Shown: in pieces, positions 14,367-21,730 of the stretch
Layout of the letters: every line of letters starts with the position of its first letter
How positions within the stretch are numbered: the first letter of the stretch is position 1
Assembly: GCA_964527385.1 (NCBI GenBank)
Contig: CAZGPZ010000006.1
Span: 1 to 25,336, forward strand
DNA: 25,336 bases
Source: JANWHZ01 sp964527385
GTDB taxonomy: Bacteria; Patescibacteriota; Saccharimonadia; Saccharimonadales; UBA4665
Direction: 5' to 3'
Translations under genes and position numbers: made by a program
The notes under the pieces: generated by a model
Told to the model about the DNA's origin: nothing
Databases searched by the model: none
The model's input: only the letters and a program-made list of their open reading frames with translations

Positions 14367-14477
14367 CTGGAGCCCCGGTCAAGCCGGGGATGACGACCAT
14401 TCTACATTAGGATAACCGGCATAGGCGACATGAAGAGCATTGCGTCGCCCGTCATTCCCGCGAAAGCGGGAATCCAG
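14367..14477. repeat. 111-bp pair of palindromic units, tail-to-tail
   Basis: The left unit (14367-14395) starts CTGGAGCCCCGG, has a TCAA loop and ends GGGGATGACG. The right unit (14450-14477) is identical to the unit at 11069-11096 (CGTCATTCCCGC, GAAA, GCGGGAATCCAG). Here the CGTCA ends face inward and the CCAG ends outward, the reverse of the other two pairs. They sit in the 332-bp gap between the Nudix gene and the 151-aa gene, which otherwise holds one hairpin and a promoter. Confidence 0.85.
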
Positions 14478-14507
14478 TTGAAAAGCAGTTGCGTATAGCG
14501 GTTACAT

Positions 14508-14530
14508 GCTAAGGGCTACCAGCTTTTAGC
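14508..14530 (+). other. 10-bp stem-loop (with two G-U pairs)
   Basis: GCTAAGGGCT and AGCTTTTAGC pair over all 10 positions in RNA if two G-U pairs are allowed, with a 3-nt ACC loop. It lies 31 bp after the palindromic pair. Its role is unknown. Confidence 0.35.
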
Positions 14531-14575
14531 TATCAACCCGAGGATGGCTGTGACTGGATATTTTGCCCACAAACA

Positions 14576-14604
14576 TTGACATACCCGAGAACCTTGATTA
14601 GCAT
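14576..14604 (+). promoter_or_regulatory. Candidate promoter of the 151-aa gene
   Basis: A perfect TTGACA (14576-14581), 17 bp, TAGCAT (14599-14604). The leader of about 20 nt carries CGGAGG. Confidence 0.6.
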
Positions 14605-14630
14605 AACTTATATTAACGGAGGTATTCGCT

Positions 14631-15086
14631 ATGAGTGGACAAGACCCTGAGTCAGCGCCCCGGCTAGCGTCGCGCGATGCCCTTGTGGCACAGGCACGCC
14701 AATGGCACGAAAACCCGCCAGAAGAGGTTGCTTCCCTAGTACGTAGCCAATATCTGCTCGACGATATCGACGCCATTACAAGCGCCCTAGCCGAGCAATT
14801 GCCAGCGCAATACGACCCACGCGATTACGCTATCGTCTCTGAGCGGGAAATATACCGGCGGCTGCTTTCTTTCATCCCGAACGACGGTATCAACCTTGAA
14901 CAAGTTAGCGCTTCTGCCGAGATGCTCCGTTCTTATGCCGACGGCTGGGTACGTAGTACCTGTGGCGATAGATTCATCGGCGAAGTCACCGCAGCACGGG
15001 AGGCAAGCAAGCGCCAGTTCGACGCGCTTCGGAACAATGGACTGCTAGGGATGGCGGCGCTCCGGCTGGCGATTGACGCGCTATAG
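14631..15086 (+). CDS. Hypothetical helical protein, 151 aa
   Basis: The product is soluble and almost all helical, acidic at the N-terminus, with no recognised domain. Segments such as SREDAL-type helices (residues 12-35), LDDIDAITSALAEQL (residues 43-57) and AAREASKRQFDALRNNGLLG near the end suggest a helical bundle. A CGGAGG ribosome binding site and a promoter with perfect -35 support the start. It is convergent with the STAS-like gene. Confidence 0.72.
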   Translation: MSGQDPESAPRLASRDALVAQARQWHENPPEEVASLVRSQYLLDDIDAITSALAEQLPAQYDPRDYAIVSEREIYRRLLSFIPNDGINLEQVSASAEMLRSYADGWVRSTCGDRFIGEVTAAREASKRQFDALRNNGLLGMAALRLAIDAL

Positions 15087-15107
15087 TAGCCCTTGCACAT
15101 GGGGAAA

Positions 15108-15485
15108 CTACTTCAATAGCCAAGCGATGGCTTCTTCGCGCGTGGCAAAGTTGCCAACCTTGCCGTCAAGCCGCTCGATGTGCGTCATCATGTCGCGCAC
15201 GGCACGCAGGCGTTTCGCGGCATTATAGCTGGCGCTTTTGTCATAATCCAGTTGCGAACCGATGATTGCCGAGATATTACGGGCGCCGATGTCCATCATG
15301 CCTTCGCGGCTGGCATCAGATAGAATGAGCACTGACTTTCCTTGGGAACGAAGCTGTTTCGCATACTTCTCGACCTCATCCCAAAGCGCGCGCATGGACG
15401 CCTCGGTCTGATCGCCGATTTTCTGCACGAAAATGATGTTGCTGGCAAGCAGGCTGACGCTGTTCTTTGTCTGTTGTTGATTCAT
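15108..15485 (-). CDS. STAS/SpoIIAA-like domain protein
   Basis: The start is placed at the ATG at 15485 (MNQQQTKNSVSLLASN), although the frame is open to 15524 in the promoter region. The 125-residue protein has an alternating strand-helix pattern: NIIFVQKIGDQTEASMRALWDEVEKYAKQL, then SVLILSDASREG, and a final GKVGNFATREEAIAWLLK. The last motif is typical of STAS/SEC14-type SpoIIAA-like proteins. Such domains bind ligands or switch partners by phosphorylation. The gene diverges from a lone response-regulator gene, with 65 bp between the two start codons, so a regulatory pair is plausible. The -10 candidate TATACC ends 9 nt before the ATG. Confidence 0.6.
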   Translation of the reverse strand: MNQQQTKNSVSLLASNIIFVQKIGDQTEASMRALWDEVEKYAKQLRSQGKSVLILSDASREGMMDIGARNISAIIGSQLDYDKSASYNAAKRLRAVRDMMTHIERLDGKVGNFATREEAIAWLLK

Positions 15486-15550
15486 GATATACCAGGTATA
15501 GTAGTGGTAAATAGGCGCTTTCATAATACTGTGACGTAGGAGGAAGTACT

Positions 15551-15913
15551 GTGAAAATTCTTGTAGTAGAGGACGACCCGCTGATCCAAAGGATGTATGG
15601 CCGCTCGTTGCAGCAAGCCGGGTACACCGTCGCGTTCGCCAATAACGGCCCGGAAGGGCTGAGTGCTGCCACGAGCGAGCACCCCGATATTATTCTCATG
15701 GACGTCATGATGCCCGGCATGGACGGCATAGAGGTACTGAAAGAGCTGAAGGGTAGCCAGGCGACAGCGCCAATTCCCGTCATCATGCTTTCCGCGAACG
15801 ACGACCCGGAGCTCATGCAGCACGCCCTCGAGCTGGGCGCGAAGCGTTATTTGTCCAAGCAAACAGTCGAGCCCAGCCAAATCGTCCAAATGGTCCAGCA
15901 AACAACCACGTAA
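15551..15913 (+). CDS. Single-domain response regulator (CheY-like receiver)
   Basis: The 120-residue product is a receiver domain only. The acidic pocket is VVEDD (Glu7, Asp8, Asp9), the phosphoacceptor is Asp51 in LMDVMMPGMDG, the switch Ser81 lies in MLSAND, and Lys103 is in YLSKQ. There is no output domain, so it acts by protein contact or as a phosphate shuttle. No histidine kinase is in the window. The start is GTG at 15551 with a strong TAGGAGGA ribosome binding site. CATAAT (15522-15527) is a possible -10. The divergent STAS-like gene is a candidate partner. Confidence 0.93.
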   Translation: MKILVVEDDPLIQRMYGRSLQQAGYTVAFANNGPEGLSAATSEHPDIILMDVMMPGMDGIEVLKELKGSQATAPIPVIMLSANDDPELMQHALELGAKRYLSKQTVEPSQIVQMVQQTTT

Positions 15914-15941
15914 TCCAATTATCCCGGACTCGCCGTGCGTA

Positions 15942-15968
15942 GGTTGTTGCATCTTGAGTGCTGCAACC
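15942..15968 (+). terminator. Weak stem-loop after the response regulator
   Basis: GGTTGTTGCA and TGCTGCAACC pair with two central mismatches around a 7-nt loop, 28 bp after the stop. There is no U-tract, so this is a tentative terminator. Confidence 0.3.
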
Positions 15969-16007
15969 GGATAGCTGCTCGCAATAAACTAGCTGGACAT
16001 AACGCAT

Positions 16008-16036
16008 TTGTCCTCTAAGCAGCTATATTATATGAT
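16008..16036 (+). promoter_or_regulatory. Promoter with -10 six nt before the ATG
   Basis: TTGTCC (16008-16013), 17 bp, TATGAT (16031-16036). The ATG at 16043 starts exactly 7 bp after the last -10 base, where transcription should begin, so the mRNA is probably leaderless. Confidence 0.7.
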
Positions 16037-16042
16037 CATCTC

Positions 16043-16918
16043 ATGTCTATACCGTCTAAGGAAGTAGCGCTACAGTACCACCGGGTGATCTTTGCGCGTG
16101 ACGCCATACACACGAAGGCCGCGATTGGCGGCTTCACGGTTAGCAGATCGGAAGCGTACTATCTTGCCTCCGCCATCGCGCGGTTGGACGACCCCAGAGC
16201 CATACACCAAGCTGACGGCACAGAACCCTTGCCAAGCCTCGATGTCCTGGCAGAGGCATACCACGAATATAACAACCTGTCCGGCGGTAATCAGCAGCAA
16301 CTTAAGCGCATCGTCCGTCATATCCTTGAAAGGTTGTGTGATCCTTTACCGGAAGCGCGCCAACAGGGAGAATTAGTATTCGAAGCTGGGGATTACTGTG
16401 GTTTTGCCGAACGCGGGTTTGCATCGGCATGTTGGCAAATCAACGGGGACGACGAGCCGGCACAACATCAGCTTATAAGCGTCTACCACACCGCTGCTGG
16501 GCTGCCTGTTTTCCTGCGGAAAAACACCGACGTAAGCACCGCGCTCGTGCTTGAAAGCATCGACGCAGGCGGCTTATTAGTCGCCCCAGGCACAATCGCC
16601 AAGCTAGCTGCTGATATGGATGACCATCTGACAGGCGAGGTTACACTGGGCGCCGCGCTCAACCGCTACAAATTGCGCACATACGAACTTCCTGCGACGG
16701 CCAAGTTTGAGGCTGGCCGGCTGAGCGCCTGGGCGTTCTCCGACCCAAACGACAGGATACTTTTCGCGATCGACCACTGGGACGAAGATACCATCGAATA
16801 CCAGGCTACGAAAACACGGGAAGTTACCGTCCTAGAGCTTGACGATTTCCGTGCTGCTGCCGCCCATGTCATGGAGCTATGCGGCACGCGCCATACTAGC
16901 GCCACAGCCGAAGAGTAA
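16043..16918 (+). CDS. Hypothetical protein, 291 aa
   Basis: The protein is soluble, acidic and alpha/beta-like, with no family that I recognise. The N-terminal half is helical (AYYLASAIARLDD, LDVLAEAYHEYNN, QQLKRIVRHILERL). The C-terminal half is strand-rich (HQLISVYHTAAGLPVFLRK, TALVLESIDAGGLLVAPG, FAIDHWDEDTIEYQATKTREVTVLEL). The start codon has no Shine-Dalgarno but sits exactly at the predicted transcription start of a good promoter. The 120 bp that follow contain only the next promoter. Confidence 0.78.
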   Translation: MSIPSKEVALQYHRVIFARDAIHTKAAIGGFTVSRSEAYYLASAIARLDDPRAIHQADGTEPLPSLDVLAEAYHEYNNLSGGNQQQLKRIVRHILERLCDPLPEARQQGELVFEAGDYCGFAERGFASACWQINGDDEPAQHQLISVYHTAAGLPVFLRKNTDVSTALVLESIDAGGLLVAPGTIAKLAADMDDHLTGEVTLGAALNRYKLRTYELPATAKFEAGRLSAWAFSDPNDRILFAIDHWDEDTIEYQATKTREVTVLELDDFRAAAAHVMELCGTRHTSATAEE

Positions 16919-17001
16919 CCGATCCAATATGGGTCATCAAACCAGCCTCACCACCGCCCAACCCGGCAACAGCAAGTCCTAATAACTACTTCCCCAACAG
17001 G

Positions 17002-17030
17002 TTGACATATAGTTGTCTAGGTGTAATAAT
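17002..17030 (+). promoter_or_regulatory. Promoter of the 45-aa/111-aa gene pair
   Basis: A perfect TTGACA (17002-17007), 17 bp, AATAAT (17025-17030). The -10 ends 8 nt before the ATG at 17039, so the leader is at most a few bases long. Confidence 0.6.
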
Positions 17031-17038
17031 TCTTGGTC

Positions 17039-17176
17039 ATGAATGATACACATGAAAATATAGGTGGTGGAACGTATCAATTTGACAGCGCTCTTGTAGG
17101 GCAACAGCGACAGGTAGCGCTGGGAAATCTACAACAGCGGATTGAATACGTCATGCGAGGGAACGAAGCTGGCTAG
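17039..17176 (+). CDS. Hypothetical small protein, 45 aa
   Basis: A 45-codon frame, too short for common ORF cut-offs, starts 8 nt after a -10 hexamer. It reads MNDTHENIGGGTYQFDSALV and then GQQRQVALGNLQQRIEYVMR, ending in GNEAG. The product is polar with a possible helix in the second half. No family is recognised. It ends 9 bp before the next gene, which starts with TTG, so it may act as a leader cistron that couples translation. Confidence 0.5.
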   Translation: MNDTHENIGGGTYQFDSALVGQQRQVALGNLQQRIEYVMRGNEAG

Positions 17177-17185
17177 AGAGACCTC

Positions 17186-17521
17186 TTGAAATGGACAGCT
17201 GAATACTACCAAAAACTGACCGATTGGTTGGAGGCTGCCTCCGGTAAGATATATAAAGGTTGGGTCAAGTCGCCGTTCGCAAAAGGCGGCGAACGTGCCA
17301 TTTGCGACGACGTGGCTAATCCACGTGTTATCCTGACAGATGATGAAGTTGGCCTGGCAATGCTTCACCCACACCCGTACGTCGTAAGTGCCGCCGGACT
17401 AAACTACCGTTATACCTCACTCGACCAATTTCTTCATATGTGGAACATGGCGAACTTGCCGGATGCTGATAAGGCAGCCATCCTTGCCAACCAGGCAGCA
17501 TTGGCAGAACAAGCTGAATAA
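17186..17521 (+). CDS. Hypothetical protein, 111 aa (TTG start)
   Basis: The only start codon available after the in-frame stop at 17174-17176 is TTG at 17186; the first in-frame ATG is deep in the gene. The product (MKWTAEYYQKLTDWLEAASG and onward) is soluble, with Trp/Tyr-rich N-terminal helices, a central VANPRVILTDDEVGLAMLHP segment and an Ala-rich final helix. I recognise no family. Gene spacing of 9 bp to the 45-aa frame suggests a two-gene operon with coupled translation. Confidence 0.62.
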   Translation: MKWTAEYYQKLTDWLEAASGKIYKGWVKSPFAKGGERAICDDVANPRVILTDDEVGLAMLHPHPYVVSAAGLNYRYTSLDQFLHMWNMANLPDADKAAILANQAALAEQAE

Positions 17522-17601
17522 ATAACGTCCACGCCGCACTAACAGTGCACGGGCGCGGAATACCCCCCCAGTTATTCGGGGATTACTGCGCGGTTATGTA
17601 T

Positions 17602-17623
17602 CGGGTGTTTGTACACGCACCCG
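17602..17623 (+). other. Hairpin before the queA promoter
   Basis: CGGGTG and CACCCG pair around a 10-nt loop, and outer CGCGG / CCGCG bases extend the stem. It could end the upstream transcript, but there is no U-tract. Confidence 0.3.
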
Positions 17624-17634
17624 CCGCGAACGAT

Positions 17635-17643
17635 TGGTACAAT
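17635..17643 (+). promoter_or_regulatory. Extended -10 promoter of queA
   Basis: TG-G-TACAAT ends 9 nt before the GTG start of queA, giving a leader of about 3 nt. No -35 and no Shine-Dalgarno are seen. Confidence 0.5.
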
Positions 17644-17652
17644 ATACATTCA

Positions 17653-18678
17653 GTGAAAGTTTCAGATTATACATATGATTTGCCGGATGGGCTGGTTGCC
17701 AACCAACCGCCGGAAGCGCGTGGGACATCGCGGTTATTAGTGCTAGACCAGCATAATAATCATCTGGAAGACGCTATGTATGCTGATATCGCCCGGTTTA
17801 TAGGACCGGGCGATTTGCTGGTGCTTAATGATACAAAAGTTATTAAAGCACGGCTCATAACCCGCAAAGATAACGGTGCAGAGCGGGAATTAATCATCCT
17901 GGAGAAGCATGGGCGGCGCGACGACTGGCACGAGCACAAAGTCATGTACCGCCGAAGCCTGAAAACGGGTGAACATCTGCACATTGGCGACGCGGAAATT
18001 ATAGTTGAGCACATTTTGGGTGATGGGCTGGCAACTGTCAAAAGCACTCACGACCTGCTGGAGTTAACTGAGCAATATGGCAATGTGCCGCTGCCGCCGT
18101 ACATGCACCGCGACGCCACGCCATTAGATGTGCAGCGCTACCAAACTGTTTGGGCAAAGGAAAAAGGCTCGGTCGCGGCGCCTACTGCTAGCCTTAATAT
18201 GACGGACGAAATTTTGGATACGCTACGAGCCAAAGGCGTGCAAATCGCATACCTCACGCTGCATGTTGGGCTTGGCACGTTTATGCCAATACGCACCGAC
18301 AACCTGGAAGACCATCACATGCACCAGGAATATTTTGAGATTCCCGAATCGACGGTTGCAGCCATCCAGCAAGCCAAAGCCGCCAACAAACGGGTTATTG
18401 CGCTTGGAACAACCGTCACGAGAACCCTGGAATATGCATATCAACAGCTCCAGCAAACCCCGCACGACTTGAGCGGCGAAGCAGACATATTTATGTATCC
18501 TGGATATCAATTCAAAATGATCGACGGGCTGCTGACCAATTTCCACGCGCCAAAAAGCACGGTACTCATGTTGACCGCAGCTTTTGCTGGCTGGGATAAT
18601 TTGCGCACGGCCTACGAGCATGCGATAACCGAAAAATATCATTTCCTAAGTTACGGCGATTCAATGTTGATTCTATGA
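17653..18678 (+). CDS. queA: S-adenosylmethionine:tRNA ribosyltransferase-isomerase
   Basis: QueA makes epoxyqueuosine at tRNA position 34 by transferring and isomerising the ribose of S-adenosylmethionine onto the 7-aminomethyl-7-deazaguanine base. The 341-residue product from the GTG at 17653 (MKVSDYTYDLPDGLVANQPP) has normal family length and the expected blocks: GDLLVLNDTKVIKARL, a central GSVAAPTASLN, LHVGLGTFMPIR, then FMYPGYQFKMIDGLLTNFHA and PKSTVLMLTAAFAG. The frame is open upstream to 17545, but the extra residues are unlike the family. TGA is the stop codon. tgt follows, separated by a 364-bp palindrome-flanked element. Confidence 0.96.
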   Translation: MKVSDYTYDLPDGLVANQPPEARGTSRLLVLDQHNNHLEDAMYADIARFIGPGDLLVLNDTKVIKARLITRKDNGAERELIILEKHGRRDDWHEHKVMYRRSLKTGEHLHIGDAEIIVEHILGDGLATVKSTHDLLELTEQYGNVPLPPYMHRDATPLDVQRYQTVWAKEKGSVAAPTASLNMTDEILDTLRAKGVQIAYLTLHVGLGTFMPIRTDNLEDHHMHQEYFEIPESTVAAIQQAKAANKRVIALGTTVTRTLEYAYQQLQQTPHDLSGEADIFMYPGYQFKMIDGLLTNFHAPKSTVLMLTAAFAGWDNLRTAYEHAITEKYHFLSYGDSMLIL

Positions 18679-18688
18679 AATTTGCTTT

Positions 18689-19052
18689 CGTCATTCCCGC
18701 GAATGCGGGAATCCAGGCCTGAAACACTATATGACAAAAGGCGGCTATATGTACATTTTGGCAAGCGCAAGGAATGGCACGCTCTACATTGGGATAACAA
18801 ACGATTTATCTCGAAGAATCGACGAACACGGGCAACACACCGTCGACGGCTTCACAAAGAAATATAACGTGGGTATACTCGTGTGGTACGAGGCCCACGG
18901 TTCAATAGAAGAAGCCATCGTGCGCGAAAAGCAACTGAAAAAGTGGAACCGGGATTGGAAGCTGAGACTAATTGAAAAGGATAATCCGCAGTGGAACGAC
19001 TTAGCGGAAGAATTGTTGAATTAACTGGATTCCCGCCTACGCGGGAATGACG
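18689..19052. mobile_element. GIY-YIG element with inverted palindromic arms
   Basis: Arms of 28 bp lie at 18689-18716 and 19025-19052. Each is a hairpin (ATTCCCGC, 4-nt loop, GCGGGAAT) framed by CGTC and CCAG. The right arm is the exact reverse complement of the left except for two bases in the 4-nt loop (GAAT against GTAG). Between them lies only one gene, a GIY-YIG nuclease, whose TAA ends at the base before the right arm. The element sits 10 bp after queA and 9 bp before the tgt ATG. No target-site duplication is obvious. Confidence 0.7.
18731..19024 (+). CDS. GIY-YIG nuclease family protein
   Basis: The 97-residue protein is a complete stand-alone GIY-YIG domain of the YhbQ/UPF0213-like type. 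The GIY-like element is GYMYIL (Tyr8) and the YIG triad is LYIG (Tyr19-Gly21), followed by SRRIDEH (catalytic Arg28/29) and FTKKYNVGILVWYE. The metal-binding glutamate lies in AIVREKQLKKW (Glu66), and NPQWNDL is near the end. The start at 18731 gives the MxKGGYxYI opening common in this subfamily; ATG 18749 with AAAGGCGG upstream is an alternative. Such domains cut DNA with one metal ion. The gene fills the space between two palindromic arms, so it may act on them. Confidence 0.92.
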   Translation: MTKGGYMYILASARNGTLYIGITNDLSRRIDEHGQHTVDGFTKKYNVGILVWYEAHGSIEEAIVREKQLKKWNRDWKLRLIEKDNPQWNDLAEELLN

Positions 19053-19061
19053 GGAGCAAAG

Positions 19062-20285
19062 ATGAGTGCGCTCGACTTTACTATTACCAATAAACTAGAC
19101 GGCACGCTAGCACGGGCGGGAGAGATTACCACGCCGCATGGCGTCATCAAAACGCCTGCGTTCATCGTGGGCGGCACGAAAGCAACCGTGAAAGCCCTGT
19201 CGCCCGAGCAAGTTGAAAATATCGGCGGGCAAGCTGTTTTGGCAAACACGTACCATTTGATGTTGCAGCCAGGCGCGGAAATCGTGCACGAAGCTGGAGG
19301 CTTGGGAACGTTCATGGATTGGCGCAAGCCAACGTATACCGACAGCGGCGGCTTCCAGGTTTTCTCGCTTGGCATGGCATACAAAAAAGGCATTGATGCA
19401 ACTAGTCACAGCGCAAAAGGCGACGCCGAACTTGCGAAACATTCGCACGGGCAACTCGCCAAAGTGACTGACGACGGCGTGACATTCCGCTCGCATTTGG
19501 ACGGTTCAACATTAGCCATGACACCGGAAAGTTCGATGGAACTCCAGCACCTAATCGGCGCCGACATACACATGGCGTTCGATGAAGCCACCAGCCCACT
19601 GGCTGGCCGCGATTATTTGCGTGAATCATTGGACCGCACGCACAAATGGGCCGAACGCAGCCTGGAACGCCACCAAGAATTAAACAATGAGCACGTAAAA
19701 AATGGCGGGCACCTGCAAGCACTATTTGGCGTAGTGCAGGGCGGGCGGGAAGAAGACTACCGCCGCGAAAGCGCTGGGTACTTGAGGGCGATGGATTTTG
19801 ACGGCTTTGGCATCGGCGGTATCTACGAGCCGGGCGAGATCAGTTCGGTCGTGCGTTGGGTCAGTGAAACGCTGCCCGAAAACAAACCGCGGCATTTGCT
19901 TGGCATGGGTGCCCAGCCGGCGGATCTATTTTTGGGCGTAGAATACGGCATCGACACGTTCGACTGCGTCGCACCGACCCGCCAGGCGCGCAATGGCGCG
20001 CTGTACACGTACTCGGGGCGAGTTAATATCAAAAACGCTAACTTTTCACGAGAGTTTGCACCTATAGATAACAGATGTGATTGCTACACATGCCAACATT
20101 TCACGCGCGCCTATATCCACCACCTCTTCAAGGCCGAAGAAATGCTCGGCGCGACACTTGCCAGCATCCACAACGAACGTTTCGTCGTGCGCACCGTCGA
20201 CCAAATCCGCGAATCAATTTTCGACGGGACATTCGATGCATTTAAGCAGCGATTTTTGCAGCAATATTACCATGCCGCAAAGTAG
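19062..20285 (+). CDS. tgt: tRNA-guanine(34) transglycosylase
   Basis: Tgt swaps guanine 34 in the anticodon of GUN tRNAs for preQ1, the step before QueA. The 407-residue product contains TDSGGFQVFSLG with substrate-binding Asp94, the HLDGS segment, FGVVQGG, nucleophile Asp298 in YGIDTFDCVAPTR, and zinc ligands Cys339, Cys341, Cys344 and His370. It is longer than many bacterial enzymes, with an extra loop at about residues 112-133. The frame opens at 19047 inside the repeat arm, but GGGAG placed before the ATG at 19062 supports that start. The upstream element arm therefore borders the ribosome binding site. Confidence 0.96.
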   Translation: MSALDFTITNKLDGTLARAGEITTPHGVIKTPAFIVGGTKATVKALSPEQVENIGGQAVLANTYHLMLQPGAEIVHEAGGLGTFMDWRKPTYTDSGGFQVFSLGMAYKKGIDATSHSAKGDAELAKHSHGQLAKVTDDGVTFRSHLDGSTLAMTPESSMELQHLIGADIHMAFDEATSPLAGRDYLRESLDRTHKWAERSLERHQELNNEHVKNGGHLQALFGVVQGGREEDYRRESAGYLRAMDFDGFGIGGIYEPGEISSVVRWVSETLPENKPRHLLGMGAQPADLFLGVEYGIDTFDCVAPTRQARNGALYTYSGRVNIKNANFSREFAPIDNRCDCYTCQHFTRAYIHHLFKAEEMLGATLASIHNERFVVRTVDQIRESIFDGTFDAFKQRFLQQYYHAAK

Positions 20286-20290
20286 CGATC

Positions 20291-21622
20291 TCACTGCACC
20301 AAGATGTTTGATGGCGGATGTGAGCTAGGAATGACTTCGCTTTCGGCGTTGGTTGCTGTGTCAATAACCGATATACCATCACCATTGCTAATGTAAAGAT
20401 GGTTTTGGTTTGGCGCAAGCGACAGATATCCTAGACCGCTCCCGAGCAGTATGGATGCGGTCACTGTATTCGAACCTGTACTGACTACATAGATCTTATC
20501 GGTTATGATGTTGGCGACATATAGACTGGTGCCTGCGCTATTCATAACTAGTGAACCCGACCAATAAATGCCTGTCGACGTGTCGGGAAGATCGAAGGAA
20601 GTCATCAGTGAATTATTATTTGTATCAATCACGCCCATGCTGCCATCACTATCAACAACATACGCACGAGTGTAGGTTGGGTTACCAATAATCGCGACTG
20701 GTGTCGCGCCTACGTCAATTGGCGAAAGGGCTGTCGCACTCGTCAAATCAATGACATCAACCTTTGTCGTGTCGCTCGCCACGACGTAGGCGCTAGCACT
20801 GTTACTACTAAAGCTTACCCTAGGAATCTGAGCACCCCCATGTTCGACGCCTTGTCCGATCGAGTCAAGGTCAACCGTTTGCAATTGGCTCGTAGCCACG
20901 TCAAAGATATCCAGCACGTTATCTATGGCACTTGGCGCGCATAACTTCGTGCCATCGGGCGTAAATGCCATGGTTTGGATACAGCTTCCAGCCTGCATGG
21001 TTTGTATGGAGTAAGTCGTCGTGTCTATGATTGAGAGCGTACCAGGGACAGGGTAGAGGTCACACTTGCCCTCACCGCCAATGTACAGTTTGGAGCCATC
21101 CGGCGATAGTATGGCATTCGTTGGTGTATGCGGCAGTTCCATCGTATGAATCACCGTTGCCGATGGTATATCTATGACAGTAAGCGACGCTGGGAAACCC
21201 CAGTCTGGTATAGAGATGGCATACAGTCGAGTATTCGTGCTATTTTTGATCATGGAGGATAACCCGGCAGGAACGCGTACGTTTCTTGTTGGGGTGGCAT
21301 TATTTGGGTCAATGAGTGACACTGAGTTATCGATCCCTTTATCAATAATTATTGCATCAGGTGGAAGCACGGTATCAGCGCTCCCCGCTGGTCCTTGTGC
21401 CCCTTGCGGACCAGCTGGCCCGGGTGGACCTTGCTGGTTCCAGCTCAGCAGGGTCTCGCTAGATGAACATGTAGTGCCATCGGAGACAATTCGCAAACTC
21501 CCGCCGTTTGTCTTGACACAGGCATAAATAATGGCTGAATTGTCTGCAAAAACGTGACTAGCACCAACTATGAGCAGCACAGCACACAACGTCCCGAGCA
21601 GCGGAACGATCACTCTTTTCAT
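20291..21622 (-). CDS. Secreted beta-propeller protein with collagen-like stalk
   Basis: The start is the ATG at 21622, after a GGAGGG ribosome binding site; the longer frame upstream is unlikely. The 443-residue product has a signal peptide (residues 1-26), a small Cys pair domain (IYACVKTNGGSLRIVSDGT then TC), a WNQQ linker, about five G-X-Y triplets (GPPGPAGPQGAQGPAG), and then a YVTN/NHL-type propeller built from blades such as NAILSPDGSKLYIGG, MAFTPDGTKLC and LVMNSAGTSLYVAN. The IYACV-collagen head is common in Gram-positive and actinobacterial surface proteins. It probably binds a ligand outside the cell. It is convergent with tgt, 5 bp apart. Confidence 0.88.
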   Translation of the reverse strand: MKRVIVPLLGTLCAVLLIVGASHVFADNSAIIYACVKTNGGSLRIVSDGTTCSSSETLLSWNQQGPPGPAGPQGAQGPAGSADTVLPPDAIIIDKGIDNSVSLIDPNNATPTRNVRVPAGLSSMIKNSTNTRLYAISIPDWGFPASLTVIDIPSATVIHTMELPHTPTNAILSPDGSKLYIGGEGKCDLYPVPGTLSIIDTTTYSIQTMQAGSCIQTMAFTPDGTKLCAPSAIDNVLDIFDVATSQLQTVDLDSIGQGVEHGGAQIPRVSFSSNSASAYVVASDTTKVDVIDLTSATALSPIDVGATPVAIIGNPTYTRAYVVDSDGSMGVIDTNNNSLMTSFDLPDTSTGIYWSGSLVMNSAGTSLYVANIITDKIYVVSTGSNTVTASILLGSGLGYLSLAPNQNHLYISNGDGISVIDTATNAESEVIPSSHPPSNILVQ

Positions 21623-21730
21623 GCAGCTAAACCCTCCGTTATAACTGCACATTTTGCGCCCGCTACTACGCGTGTCAAGCAAATCGCTTACATGACCGCG
21701 AGGAGGGCCAGCGAAAAGTATCAACCGTGG

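Noticed and set aside
14531..14556. CAACCCGAGGATGG followed by ACTGGAT, resembling a broken CCGGG-type palindromic unit.
   Set aside because: Only the GAGGATG core and a loose CTGGAT match, in the wrong order, with no hairpin stem left. It may be a remnant, but the evidence is too thin.
16919..17001. 17-codon frame (MGHQTSLTTAQPGNSKS) after the 291-aa gene.
   Set aside because: It has no ribosome binding site or promoter and is too short to tell from chance.
17522..17652. preQ1 riboswitch upstream of queA.
   Set aside because: The queA leader appears to be only a few bases long, and the sequence before the promoter lacks the preQ1-I and preQ1-II consensus parts. The hairpin at 17602-17623 lies upstream of the promoter.
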